Shown here piece by piece: positions 33,235-44,689 of a stretch of DNA of 64,000 nt. The stretch is from Bremia lactucae (lineage: Eukaryota > Oomycota > Peronosporomycetes > Peronosporales > Peronosporaceae): NCBI RefSeq assembly GCF_004359215.1, contig NC_090617.1, forward strand, positions 3,262,629 through 3,326,628, read 5' to 3'. The translations under genes and the position numbers were made by a program. The notes beneath the pieces are model-generated. The model was not told where the DNA came from. It saw nothing but the letters and a program-made list of their open reading frames with translations, and made no database searches. Positions within the stretch are counted from its first letter, which is position 1. Every line of letters starts with the position of its first letter.

Positions 33235-34151
33235 GACTGCTCTTGGTTGTCATCTCGGTAGAGAAAAGACCTACGGCTCCGTGAGCCAGATTTATTGGTG
33301 GCCAAGCTCTACAAATAGGTAAGCTCATACGTTCGCAGATGCGAAACTTGCCAACTAGTTAAACCTTCGGCTCATGCCGCGGCATCACTGGCCAGCCAGC
33401 CCGTACCCAAAAGGTGTTGGGAGTCCATTAGTATGGTTTTGTGTTTGGCCATCCGGAAGAATCGGCCGGTAACACAGGTATCGTTGTCTTTGTTAGCCGG
33501 TTGAGAAAACGGCTCATTTAGCGGCTGTGCGAGATTGGTCTAGGTACACCAAGGATGTTCATTGATCGCATGTTTCGCCAACACGGTTTGCCTTTGGCAA
33601 TTATCTCTGATCGAGACCCGCGTTTCACGGGTTAATTCTGGAAATCGATTTTCGAGTGCTTGGCACCAGATTAGACATGTCCACAGCGGACTATCCGCAG
33701 GCCGATGGTCAAACTGAACGTGTCAGCCGTGTCATTGAAGACGTTCTGCGCAGTGGGTACCAAAGCGCTGAAGCGCAATGCTCCCGGTAGTGGCGTTTGC
33801 GTTAAATAACGCTGACCATGCCTCTACAGGCTATACTTCGCTCTACGTAAATGATCTTCCATACACACACGTTCCATAAAAGGTACCACTACATGGTTCA
33901 GGGCTTGGAAGTTAGGGAAGAATTAGCCAAAAGGCTTGCTGATATCAGTTCTGTTACCGTTCATAGAAATGTAAGCAAATTTCTTGAAACACGAGTTCGC
34001 GTCTTGTGCGTGACACAGTGGCTAATAGCCAAGACTAACAGAAAGAACAAGCGATGGGCACAAGTTGATATGATTCTTTTGCGGTCGGAGACCGAGTTTT
34101 TCTAAAGCTTTTTGCGGTCTTAAGACCAAATTGCACCGGTGCCTGATTAAA
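33235..34151 (+). pseudogene. Inverted gypsy D integrase fragment
   Basis: Plus-strand integrase relic: GCHLGREKTYGSVSQIYWWP at 33250, CETCQLVKPSAHAA at 33345, the DRDPRFTG region near 33615, TADYPQADGQTERVSRVIED near 33690, then VGDRVFL relics to about 34110. It is opposite in orientation to the D copies on both sides. It joins D copy 1 at 33234/33235 and the antisense ORF of copy 2 at about 34151. Many stops. Confidence 0.85.
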
Positions 34152-35138
34152 CCATGGACGAGCGTCTCAAAGAGATCGCGGGTCACAGCTTGGCCAGCTG
34201 GACCTCCGGTGAAACGGCGAGAGCGCCAGAGGAGATCGCTACTCGCGACGCTCTTCATGAGCAATACATTACGCCAAAGTTAATGAGCGAAGTCAGTATC
34301 TGACGCGATTTCGTGATCAAGCCCGTGGGGCTTCGGTGACCTCAATGAGGAAGATTCCGATCGTTTTGTTTCCAAACGAAACAAGGAGTGAAAACATAGT
34401 CTCATTTGAGAACTGAGTTCATCGAGCCCGCCACCTCCGTAATAGTTACAATATCAGAGATTTTGCGGATGCGGCTGATGTTCGGTTGGAACGAAAGCTT
34501 CGCTTTGATTTCGCCAAGCTTAAGGCCAAAGTCCAGTTACGTTCGGCATTTATGCCACAAAACGAAGAAAGGCCTAGCCGATATTTCAGTGCTTCGGTTG
34601 ATCGTACAACCATGGATTCGAAGACGCACTGGGGCTATAGGTCCACCTAATCCTACGTCTAGTGGTGGAAAGCGTCGTTTGACGCGAGTTGACCCTAAGC
34701 CTGGAGCTCAAAAGTCAACGGCGCACGGGCAATCTTGCCAAAGAGGTACCTGAAACTCCCAAGAGTTTTCAGAAGAGGAGTACCCTAGCCACTTCACCAG
34801 ATGCTGGTGTTGGCCCTTAGACGACGACGTAGCTTTAAAGGCTTCTTCACGTAAAATCGAAGGTTCCCCCGCGCATCAAGCAGCGCGGGAGGGAACGAAA
34901 TCTCGATGGAAGCATTTATGCTCTAAGGCACGAGAAGCAACTTCTTCGTGAGGTCCTTGCTCGGGTTGAGAGCTCTTTTGAGGTGGTTTGGGGCCGTCGT
35001 TTATCGCTGGAGCGTCAGCAGCCTCGTTTAAAGGACCAGCTGGACATCCTGGTGAGGATACAGCAACCTGGAGCACGACCGCCTGTCACGGCGCAATCGC
35101 CTTCAAGTCCACGTGGGAAGGGTACCGATACGGTTTAA
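34152..35138 (+). pseudogene. Antisense ORF of gypsy D (copy 2)
   Basis: A degraded homologue of 29032-30310 lacking about the first 100 residues. It has DERLKEIAGHSLASWTSGE, EEIATRDALHEQYITPKLM, the MPQNEERPSRYFSASVDRTT block at 34550-34610, GGKRRLTRVDPKPG and PKSFQKRS, and reaches the same TAA (35136-35138). Its 3' part overlaps the end of D copy 2 pol on the other strand, just as in copy 1. Frame breaks are many. The shared arrangement shows that the antisense ORF belongs to the element. Confidence 0.75.
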
Positions 35139-36138
35139 GCAAGCAAACGTAGAACACTGGGTGTGTGTGCAGCTTGCTAGGAAGGTTAAGCGTATAAGCT
35201 AGGTCCTTCTTGGCCACGACCGTAAATGGTCCAATAAAGCACAGGCGCAATTTGGTCTTAAAGACCGTGGAAACGAAGTTGGTAGGTAGATTTTAAGCGT
35301 TTAATAAAGCTCGGTCTCCGACCATATAAAGAATTAATACAGCTTCTGCCTTTGGTATCTGCTTGTTCTTTTTGTTTGCCTTGGCTATCAGTCATCGTAT
35401 CCCTTACATGTTCTAAGACACTTATCGCGTCGCGAGAAACTCGCTTACTTGTTTCCGAAGGTAATAGGGCTGATATTAGCAAGCCTATCGGCTAATTCTC
35501 CCCCACCAAGCCCTGAACCACGCAGTGGTACCGTTAATGGAACGCGCGGGTGGGTAAGACCGTTTATATAAAACGGAGTATAGCCTGTAGAGGCATGAAC
35601 ATCGTTATTTAACGCAAACTCCACCACTGGGAGCATTGAGCTCCAGCGCTTTGGTGTCTGAGCACGCACGCTACGTAAAACGTCTTCAATGACGCGATTG
35701 ACACGTTCAGTTTGACCATCGGTCTGCGGATGGTCCGCAGTGGACATGTCTAATCTGGTGCCAAGCACTCGGAAAATTGATTTCCAGAATTTACCCGTGA
35801 AATGGGGGTCCCTATCAGAGACAATTGCCACTGGCAAATCATGTTGTCGAAACACGCGATCAATAAACAGCTTAGCTGTACCCTCTCCATTAATGGAATT
35901 CGGCACAGCCGCTAAGTGAGCCATTTTGCCCAATCGGTCAACAAAGACCACTTTACAGGAGTTACCGGCTGAATCTTTCGGTAGACCGAAAACAAAATCC
36001 ATACTAATGGACTCCCAGCAACCTGTGGGGACGGAAAGACTCGCCCGTGGCGCAGCAGCATGCGCCGAGGGTTTAACCCGTTGGCAAGTTTCGCATGTGC
36101 GAACATATGTGCTGATCCGTTTATTCATATCACATTGA
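34876..36138 (-). pseudogene. Gypsy D integrase, copy 2
   Basis: The first 212 or so residues of the integrase frame (35445-36128) are nearly identical to copy 1, with the same D-D-35-E residues. A one-base loss at about 35460 then breaks it after LANISPITFGNK. The rest of the C-terminal region can be followed in other frames (35258-35482, 34876-35076) down to 34876. Inactive. Confidence 0.88.
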
Positions 36139-38160
36139 TTTTACATGGACCAGTATAAAGTTTGGGCCACCAATAATTCTGGCTCATAGAGCCGTAGGTC
36201 TTTTCTTTACCGAGATGACCACCAAGGACAGTATCGTGTGCCTCAGAGAGAATTCGGTACTTCAAATCCTCATCATGAGGAACAACGACACGAGGAGGGT
36301 CCGCGATGTCTGTGCAATAAAGCAACAGGTTGTTATCGATAGAAAATCGATGTAACCTTGCACGCAAACGTGCCGGTGATTTAATACCCGAACCCGAGTT
36401 CTTTAAGGCTCGTAGCAGAGCAACACACCGTTCATCCTTGGCGTAAGCCGAACGGATTAATTCAGTTATAGGCGACATGATAGTCGTTATATGAGAAAGC
36501 TCATATTACGGCCCGCGTGATAACGCATTGGCCAAAGCATTTTGCTTGCCAAGTTTATACTTCACCTCGAAGTTGTATTCCGCGAAAAAGGATAGCCATC
36601 GGACGATTCTCTGTGAGAGATGGGGCGACTTAGTCGCCGTGCGTAATGACGCGTGATCTGTATATATCACAAACGGCTTAGAGCCGAGCAGATGAACTCT
36701 GAATTTGACGAGAGCATACTTCATAGCAAGTAACTCTTTGTCATGAACTGGGTAATTCTTTTCGGCAGCTTTAGGCTGTCTAGACTCGAACGCAATAACA
36801 CGTTCATGCCCATCAACATCTGTTTGTAACAGAGTACTGCCAATGGCAAAATCTGATGCGTAACAGACGACACTGAAAGGCTAATTTGGGTTTGGCAGTG
36901 CTAGAATCGGAGCATGGATAAGACTATCCTTAACTGCTCGAAAGCATTATTTTCGGTGCTAGCCCAGCACCATTCTGTATCCTTTTCGAGGAGATTAGAT
37001 AATGGCCTAGCCATATCAGCGTAATTTTCGCTATGTGTGTGTAAATAATTGGCGAGACCCAACCACTTACGCATATCCTCAAATTTCTCATGGGGTTTTT
37101 GGACTATGATTTAGTAGATTTGAATTAAAAAATATTTTATATGAAAATCATATTTTATATAAGTTCTTAGGAACTGGCCAATCTACTATGGCTTTTACCT
37201 TAGCGGGATCCGCTCTAAGGCCTCGCTTTCCAATAAAGCATCCTGAAAAAGGAATTTTGTCTGCGCCATAAATGCATTGGCATACAATTTGTTTGTGCGC
37301 ATGCACTCGAGCACTGCTCGCAAATGGTCTAAATGGTTTTCCATATCCACCGACCCTGCTCCGCACGACTATGGACAAAAACGTCATCGAAATAAATCTG
37401 TGCATAAACTCAATGAGGGCGAAACAGTTGCGTCACTAGACGATTAAATGTTGTTGGGGCATTGAAAAGCCCTTGTGGCATAACCAGCCACTCCCACAAC
37501 ATGCCGCTTGGGGTGCTAACCGCTGTAAGCGGGATATCGCTAGCTCGCATGAGCAATTGGTAGTAACCATCGACTAAGTCCAATGCACTGAACATTGTAC
37601 ATCCCACCATATTGTATTGAAGAACATCCTTTCTAGGAATGGGAGTTTGTGCTGGTATAGTGACAGCATTAAGCTTATTATAAGCATGTACAATGCGCCA
37701 CTTACCGTTTCGCTTTTTGACAGAAAATGCTGGTGTCGAATGAGGAGATTTGTTCTCTCGTACCAGTCCAGCCTCGTGCTTAGCACGGAAGAAATTGTTA
37801 ATGACGTCGCGCTGCTCCCTTGGTAAAGGCCATTGTCTTGTGGCACAGTATTTGGTTCCCGGAAACATGTCAACTTCATGACGAACACCTCTATCCGAAG
37901 ATAAACAGGAGGTGGATTATTACACACCATATCTTGGAATTCCTTAATCAAGAAAAAAAAGGTATCCGTAGGATCTTTATGGATCGATGACCCATTTCGC
38001 GCAATAAGTGCAGCTTTTCTGTCATCCAGGACAGCTTCGTCTAGCAGTGACGATGAATTTAACTCAATTGTTGATCGAATGACCACCATCTCAAATAAGT
38101 CGCCAGCCTTTAAGGCTCGGCCGCACTCATTAATAGACATTTCGTTTAGCCCCAAAGAGC
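36125..38160 (-). pseudogene. Gypsy D RT and RNase H, copy 2
   Basis: The better RT copy: frame 37410-37868 has KYCATRQWPLPREQRDVIN, NGKWRIVHAYNKLNAVTIP, SALDLVDGYYQLLMR and EWLVMPQGLFNAPTTFNR. The YFDDVF active site follows in another frame at about 37365-37400. RNase H lies at 36506-36724 and the integrase zinc part at 36125-36478. The protease-RT linker frame 37574-38155 precedes it. The 45-bp AT-rich insertion near 37115-37160 is shared with copy 1. Confidence 0.88.
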
Positions 38161-40200
38161 ATGTAACGAAAGGAATGCCGCATGGCTAATTTCCTCTCAA
38201 TGTTACCGGTTACACCATTTACAAGCGTATGTAATTGCTCACTCTTATCACTTTGTGAGGGTATACACGCTTCGTGTCCATCCTGTCTTGGAGTGGAGAA
38301 AATATGCCTCTTAGAGGCCGGGACATTCACGTCCCCGGATTTTTTAGCCTGTATTGGTTCTATACAAGACATTGTTTCTAATTTGACATCCGACAAGGAG
38401 TTACGTAACTCAACTTTCATATCCAGCGAACGTTTACGTGTCGCTTCACGCGCATTAGAAGGGTTTGACCCAAAATGCCCTGGCGAACCGCCAATAGTGT
38501 CACTATTGACACTCAGTATGGTGCCACCTCGGCCGACCACACTCGATGGACTTGGACATACCACTCCACGTATCCCAAGGATATCGCACCCTTGATGATT
38601 CGGCCTTAGGGCAACAATGCTTTCAGCATTCAGTGAATCGTTATTACTACGAGTGTCACTCGACAGAGTACGTGCCGTTCCAGTTATTTCTGCTGAGTCG
38701 AGCTCAAAATTATTTTTTTAACATTAGAGTATATTATCTCAAGCATGCCAATGTCTAAAACACTGACAGACTCATTCAATAATCCGCGCCAATAGCACTT
38801 TTGTTGCCTAGCAAAGTTGGCTTCATGACTCTCCAAAACTTTGCTAGGAACATTGCGCGTGGCGCCTAAGGTCTTAGACCTCCAATCGATGCATGGCTCA
38901 TGGTGTTCTCACCAGGCCATACCAAGGATGATATCATATCTCGAATCCAAATCAAGGACGAGACAGCGTTCCATACTGTCAAAGTCCAGAAACTTTATAC
39001 CTAAGTTCAATGGAACTTCGGGACAGTGACACGAGTTCTAGTCGCTAAGCAAACAGTGATTGTATACCTTCATGCGCTGTAAGCGCCTCAACGTATTGTT
39101 GACTTCCTTCAAGGGAAACGCGTCGAGCATATTGCAAGACGCTCCTGAGTCAATTAAAATTGACCATCGCTAATTAAAGCCCTTTACAGTCGCTTGAGCG
39201 GCTAGAAAGCCAGGCTTGTACTCTCCCTCGTGCCATTAAAGCACCGAGCTAATTGGGGATAGGTTCTGTTAATTCTCACCTCCTAATGGTTCAACAGAGC
39301 CTAGGTCTTCCCCAGTAGGGCGCACCGCACCGACTGGGTATCGACGTTTTCCCGCACCGTACCAGATCTCGTGTATAGGTTGGAGTTGGAGCTCTTTCGA
39401 GCTTTACGCGAATTTCGTTGGGGGCAGGCCAGACGTAAATGGTTCGTGCTTCCGCACATATAACATCTACGGATGGTCTTGTGCTGTTCCAAACCTTAAA
39501 GAGCCTTTTTCCTTTATCAACGAGGCCTAAATCCATGGGCTCTGCTCTATTAGACGGAACCCATGTGCTCAAAGAGCTTGTTCAAAAACAGGCGTGCTAA
39601 TGCGAGCAGACGTAAAGTCGAACTCGGCGCGTAGCGCTATGGCAACTGCCTCTTCGAAAGTAGCAGGATGAGATCGGAATAATTCCGTCCGGTCAACGCC
39701 CTCATTGAGACCCCTCATAAAGACTGTTACTACAATTGCTTCTTGCACCGGGTCTTGATGCATATATGCAATGAGAGTTCTCAACTCCTGGACGAAGTCC
39801 CCAGGGTTCTTTTACCCTATCGAGTCGCTAGGAGCCGAGCTCGCATGCGAAAAGCCTAATCAGGCGGTGCAAAAATGCTCTCATTTGCTGTTTCAGCAAA
39901 TCCTATGAGGGAAAAGCGTCGTTTATGGACGTGCTGCAAGATAGTGTTCACCCCATGGCTCTACCTCCATTTTTGGAAATGGCCACAGCCACCTTTTGCC
40001 GTTATGTTAAGAATAAGGCGGAATCAATGGACATTTCCATCTGCTTCATCCAAAAAGGGAAATTTTCTCCCTCAATTCCATCAAATGTCTTCACATTTAC
40101 AGTTAGAGGGCGAGCCCTCGACTCTGAGTCAGGTACAGAGATGTACCGGGTTGGTATAGATGCCGCTAAGTGATCCTGTACCTGACCGATCAGGGATGCT
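38161..40200 (-). pseudogene. gag: Gypsy D gag and protease, broken
   Basis: Gag starts near 40173-40200 (relic of FDG-EGEN-WM) and continues through 39569-39784 (YMHQDPVQEAIVVTVFMRGL, RSHPATFEEAVAIALRAEF) to a zinc knuckle relic (RCYMCGSTNHLRLACPQRN) at 39400-39490. The protease lies at about 38840-39200 (ILIDSGASCNML; later YDIILGMAW). The linker from 38161 to 38560 is rich in Ser and charged residues. Several frameshifts. It forms the 5' part of the element, next to the 5' LTR. Confidence 0.82.
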
Positions 40201-40385
40201 CGTACCGCATGAAGGCTGCAAGCCTTGCATACAGGACCTCTGGTCCCTAAGAGATAATAAATTCCACGTGTTCAAGCCCAAATAAGGTGTTGAGCTTGTC
40301 ATAAGTGGTGCGTTGCGTTTCTGACAATTCTGGAACCTCTTCCATTTTCGTGAGGGTTTAGTCTTGCAAAATTTAGGCGTAGATT

Positions 40386-40402
40386 GACTACGAGTGCTAC
40401 CA
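40386..40402 (-). promoter_or_regulatory. Primer-binding site of gypsy D
   Basis: TGGTAGCACTCGTAGTC on the minus strand, two bases inside the 5' LTR, with the same core as the sites of families A and B. Confidence 0.8.
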
Positions 40403-40404
40403 GG

Positions 40405-40883
40405 TGTAGCGGAGCTACCTCGCTCTTAAAGTCAGAGGAAGACTTTCAGACTCAGGAATTCACTTAGTTCTATTGAACTGGGTTTAACAACTCAGGGAGT
40501 CATACAAGCTATTAAAGCTAAGAAATCGTAGTTCAAGGGATTCAGGGTTTCGTAGAATCAAGTGGCAACTAGTGCCCGAAAAATTTAACTTAGAAAGGCT
40601 TCTATCTCTTACAGATCAATGCGCAAGCCTTAGAAAGGCACTTAACGCTTTAAGATCAAAAGAGGAAATGCACTTTATTTAGTTTTTTTAAATCTAAAAA
40701 CCTTACCCTAGCTATTTAAAAATAGATTTTGGCCGCCAGATTTATATCTGGCGGCGACCACATTTTTATCCATGATAAATGGGATTTAAGTAACTAACTA
40801 TTTTAAAATTAGATAAAAGGGTAATTTACCCATAAAGTAAATGTACCATAACAACGGTTCTCCAACCGATGTGCACCATTACA
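40405..40883 (-). repeat. 5' LTR of gypsy D
   Basis: A 479-bp LTR from TGTAGCGGAG to CCATTACA on the plus strand, followed by the right copy of the AGTAT duplication at 40884-40888. It differs from the 3' LTR at many scattered sites, so the insertion is not recent. Confidence 0.92.
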
Positions 40884-40888
40884 AGTAT

Positions 40889-41189
40889 TCTGAAGGCGAT
40901 GCTCAGGTTGGTGCCACAAGAGAGCTTCAAGAAGTAAAATTCCGCTGAAGATCATCAAAGACCGAAGTCTCGCATTCCGTCAAATTTGTACACGCTAAAG
41001 AGTACCATGAGTTGAATCGATTTGGCATTGATAGCATCTTTTGATGAAATCATGCACTTGGCTTCAATACTCGGATAAAACGAGCCGCGGTTTGTCATTC
41101 CGGTGAGAAATATCGATATTTAGAATAGTAGCATAATACGATAATCACGCACGTCTATCATCGGAAGTCAGCCGATTTTATATGTATAG
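40889..41189 (-). pseudogene. Right side of the gypsy D target, decayed
   Basis: After the duplication, minus-strand open readings such as LQRNFTS and LLLEALLWHQPEHRLQ approach the D insertion and join the frame on the other side (28375) when the element is removed. No family recognised. The rest of the stretch shows nothing. Confidence 0.3.
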
Positions 41190-41298
41190 GAAAGAGGGGC
41201 ATATAATGAATTTCTATAAAAAGAGGGGCAGATTAAGAGTTCTGAGTCAAAAGGGGGGTATATCATGAGAGTTCTCTAAATATTATTTCCTATTAGAG
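41190..41298 (-). mobile_element. 5'-truncated LINE tail
   Basis: Read on the minus strand, TTCCTCTAATAGGAAATAAT and the following ATGATATACCCCCC...TTAATCTGCCCCTCTTT resemble the end of the large LINE (27760-27840: TTCCTGTAGGAGGAATAAT, AAATGTCCCTCTTT, GAATCTACCCC). Only the last ~100 bp are present, as in typical 5'-truncated LINE copies. The match is imperfect. Confidence 0.45.
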
Positions 41299-41683
41299 GA
41301 AAAAAAGTACAAACGTTATCTTTATTTATTTTGACTTGAAAGTTCGAATATTACCAAATTTGGTAATATTGACGCAATAAGATATCAGTTCTATTGTTTG
41401 GTTGATTTGAGTTTATATCAATCCCGCCAATCGTTTTTAGACACGATTAGGCGTTGCGCAAGCAGGTGCATTGCATAATTGGTTATTATATATTAAAGTC
41501 AGTAGATAGAAGTTCGTTCTGAAAGAAACCTAATTTCTTAATAATTTTACTTTTTACCTTTTTCAATGCCTATAAATTAACCTTTAGTAACTAAGACTGC
41601 TTAGCTACTTAAAACCTTCCGTCGTGTACGTGAAGTAGTCGACGCACCCCACCTTCACTGTAATCAAAGGTTGCCCCGTTACA
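41299..41683 (+). repeat. LTR of gypsy family C (copy C2) with primer site
   Basis: Colinear with 5659-6073, ending GCCCCGTTACA at 41683. A primer-site-like TGGATACCCGTTTAATGG starts at 41686. Confidence 0.8.
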
Positions 41684-41734
41684 TCTGGATACCCGTTTAA
41701 TGGCCTACAAAGGTTCCATCAAACACGGACATGT

Positions 41735-42860
41735 TAGATGAAGCATAACGAAGCTTTTCAGCCCCTCAAGAAGGCTATCACGCAACGCGTGAAAGGTCAA
41801 GTCATTTAAGTGACCTCGAATGGAGAGCGATCGAACGCATGAGTTCGGTTGTAGGCGGGCTTTCCGTTAGCGACATGTCGTTCGCTCTACAAAGAGACGA
41901 GCAGCATGCAGCTATAGCCTAGTTCCATGTAACATGAACTCGACGGGGCCCAAGAGAAATTAGCATTACTTTACCATGAACGCTCTCAACAAGCGAAGGT
42001 GTTGAGAAAACAGGGTTCTTAACGGTTAGAACTATTGAAACACCGCATTTACATGGTGCTAGCGGTTCGACGCTTCCACGTCGACCCGAAAGATTGAAGA
42101 CTGAGATCTCTAGAATTAAAGGAGTCGCCTTCGACTCCCTTTTAAGATGGTTCGTCGAATTACACGACGCCATTGAAGCTCGCCGCATCAATGATGATGC
42201 GACGAATGTGAAATTCGACATGTCCAACTTAGCCTGACGTGCCAAATCTTGGGCCTTAGGGCTCAAATTTCACGATCCACTAGGTTTTGAGTCGTAATAG
42301 GTCTTTAAGATTCGGCTCAGGCTAACTTTTGACCCACCACGTGTCGAACCAGGGCTCGAGCCGAGGTCCTAAATTTGAAGCAGGGCAAGGGTAATCTTTC
42401 CGTTTGTTCCCAACATACACGATACCTTGTGAGTTGTATATTGAGTCATCCATTAGATGCACTAGCGCAGGCGTCTGTGTTTATTAAAGGTCATGCAGAC
42501 GGTTCTTTTAGGACTCACCTCGTCAAAAAACGGTCGGTTTCTGTAGGTGCGGAACGCCCTACTGATCCAGCAATGTCAAAAGAATTTGCAGGGCTTTTGA
42601 GGGAGTTGCTCCTCACACACAAATATTGTGTGTACCCGCCCCAGGTGATGAGGTCAAACTCATCTACGTTGACATTGTAGTGGCAAATAGATTGCCATAG
42701 TCGATTGTGGGGGCGGGGCCAAATTTATTCGACGACAATCGCTAGTAGGTAACAGGCTCAAAAATCATTAAGCGCGATATATCTCGAACGAGGTTGACAG
42801 TGCGCCTCGCAACAGGCGCACCTGTAATGCTTAGAAACGCGTAGTTGGCATCTACACTGT
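41735..42860 (+). pseudogene. gag: Gypsy C2 gag relic
   Basis: It follows the same path as gag of C1 and C3: a GTGACCTCGAATGGAGAGCGATCG start region at about 41810, an LLRWFVELHDAI-type block at about 42140-42180, the central gag block to about 42330, and the protease start (ATGAGGTCAAACTCATC) at about 42640. No long frame survives; a 101-codon frame at 42375-42680 spans gag to protease. Inactive. Confidence 0.7.
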
Positions 42861-42929
42861 TAAGTATACACAATGCCATAACAATTTCATTGTACTGGAT
42901 TATGATGACAATTTAATATCATCCTTGGA

Positions 42930-44680
42930 TTACCATGGCTGATAAAGTACGAGCCATGCATAAATTAGCAGCATTAAGCCGTTTCGATGCCTGCTCTCGT
43001 TCATCAGATGGCCATCTGATGAACGTCTTGGAGCTTTCCCAAAGGTGTGGAGGTCTTATAAGCGAGTACGGCCTCACCTGGGGTACGGTCCCCAGCACGA
43101 CTGCACGAGACCTCATATTAAAAACGCATCACATTGTGGAGTTCGATTCCGACTGCTGTGCATAATCTCATGTAGCTCGAAGTTCGACCACTCGAATAAG
43201 TGGGTTGACAGAAACAAAGATGCTTGTTTCGAAAGCAACATCCAAGAAAGTTTATAGCGCCTGTCTATAAGAGACAGTGCAAAGGACCTAGGTCGACTGG
43301 AGAGTCGATCGTAGGGGATCTCGCCGTTGTTGCGCAGCCACAGCTAGAGAAATTTCAAGAGGTGAGAAGGATACTCCTAAAATAAAACTTGAAGGTACAA
43401 GTCCCCGAAAATCTGCGGGAATAAGTCTCCAGAAAACTGTGGTAAAAGGTTTCCAGGTACCTTTGAAAATAAGTTCCAAAGAGAAAATATGATACATTAA
43501 ATGTCTAGTAAACAAGAGATCAAGTGAAGGCGCTTATACATTTGATCTGATAGCGCCTCCGAAATTTATTTTGGAGATAACTCAGTAGAACCGAAACGGT
43601 TCTTGCGAGGTCTGCGTACTGGCAAAGTCAAGTAGATCTGCGCACTTGTCACAGATGACAATTACGTAGCCGATGTTTGGTCGACAAAATTATTTTTTGA
43701 AAAAAATGGGTTCTCAGTAGCTCTTCGATGGACAAAAGTGTCCTCGATGAGAAGACTCGTATTGAATGTTTTGCGTCCCAATCTTGGGAGTCTTTTGAGA
43801 CAAATTCTTTCTATGGATGTATATCCTGATCCTGTACCGTGCGAATTGCCAAAGATAAAGGCACTTGACACGAATTTGACGTGATTTCAGGTTCAAAAAT
43901 CTGTGTCATTCAGCAATGGCCATTGCCTCCTGAACATGTATCAGCGATCGACAAATTCTTTGCCGATCGCTTAGCAGCGGCCATGTGAGGGAGTTGACCT
44001 CTCCACATAGCTCTACGACACTCTGTGTGCGTAAAACAAAGTAGGATGGCGGATTGCGCGTGCGTTCAAAAACTTAAGCGCTGCAACATTACCGGCTCAA
44101 TCTCCGAAACCACGAAAAGGCGTAATCATTGATGATTGATATGTCAAAGAGTACTATATTTTTGTCAATTGATCTGATAAATGGATTCTTTCAAATTCGT
44201 ATGCGTGAACAGGATATCCCATTCACAGCAGTATGCACCTCAAGTTGAAGGCTATGAAAGTGGCTTGTTATATTCACAGGAGCTTAGTAATGCCCCTGCA
44301 ACAATGAACATATGTGTAATTAATCTGTTGAGATCGATGCGGGAGTTTACACCGAGTTATTTTGATGACGTCTTCGTTAGCAGAGCCATGACCGGAAATT
44401 CGGACGTTGAAGTACATCCTACCCACGTCTGAAAGGTTCTAACACTTAAGCGTAAGCATAAGTTGTATGCAAATTTTGAGAAGTGTATACTCGCTGCAAG
44501 CGAAAAATATACCACTTCTTAAGTGCATTGTGGTAAACACGGTGTACGCCCTGAGCCTGAATAGACGCAATCATGCCGAAACGACAGTACATCTTTCTTC
44601 TGTGTTGAAAATAAATGTAAATAGTCATAGAACGACGATTGGCAGCGTTTCTGTGAGAGTATCAAGCAAAGCTTGTTGCA
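42930..44680 (+). pseudogene. Gypsy C2 pol linker and reverse transcriptase relic
   Basis: The linker at 42935-43260 (LAALSRFDACSRSSDGHLMN, LTWGTVPSTTARDLIL) is followed by the LEPKRF-type block at 43590. RT relics follow from 43840: GDLTSPHS, RVRSKT/KLKRCNITGS, GFFQIRMREQDIPFTAVCTS near 44190-44240, and the active site PSYFDDVFVSRAM at 44350-44390, then FEKCILAASEKYTTS. Many stops. It resembles the pol of family B, so C and B are related or this is a junction between them. Confidence 0.75.
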
Positions 44681-44689
44681 ATCGCCAAT

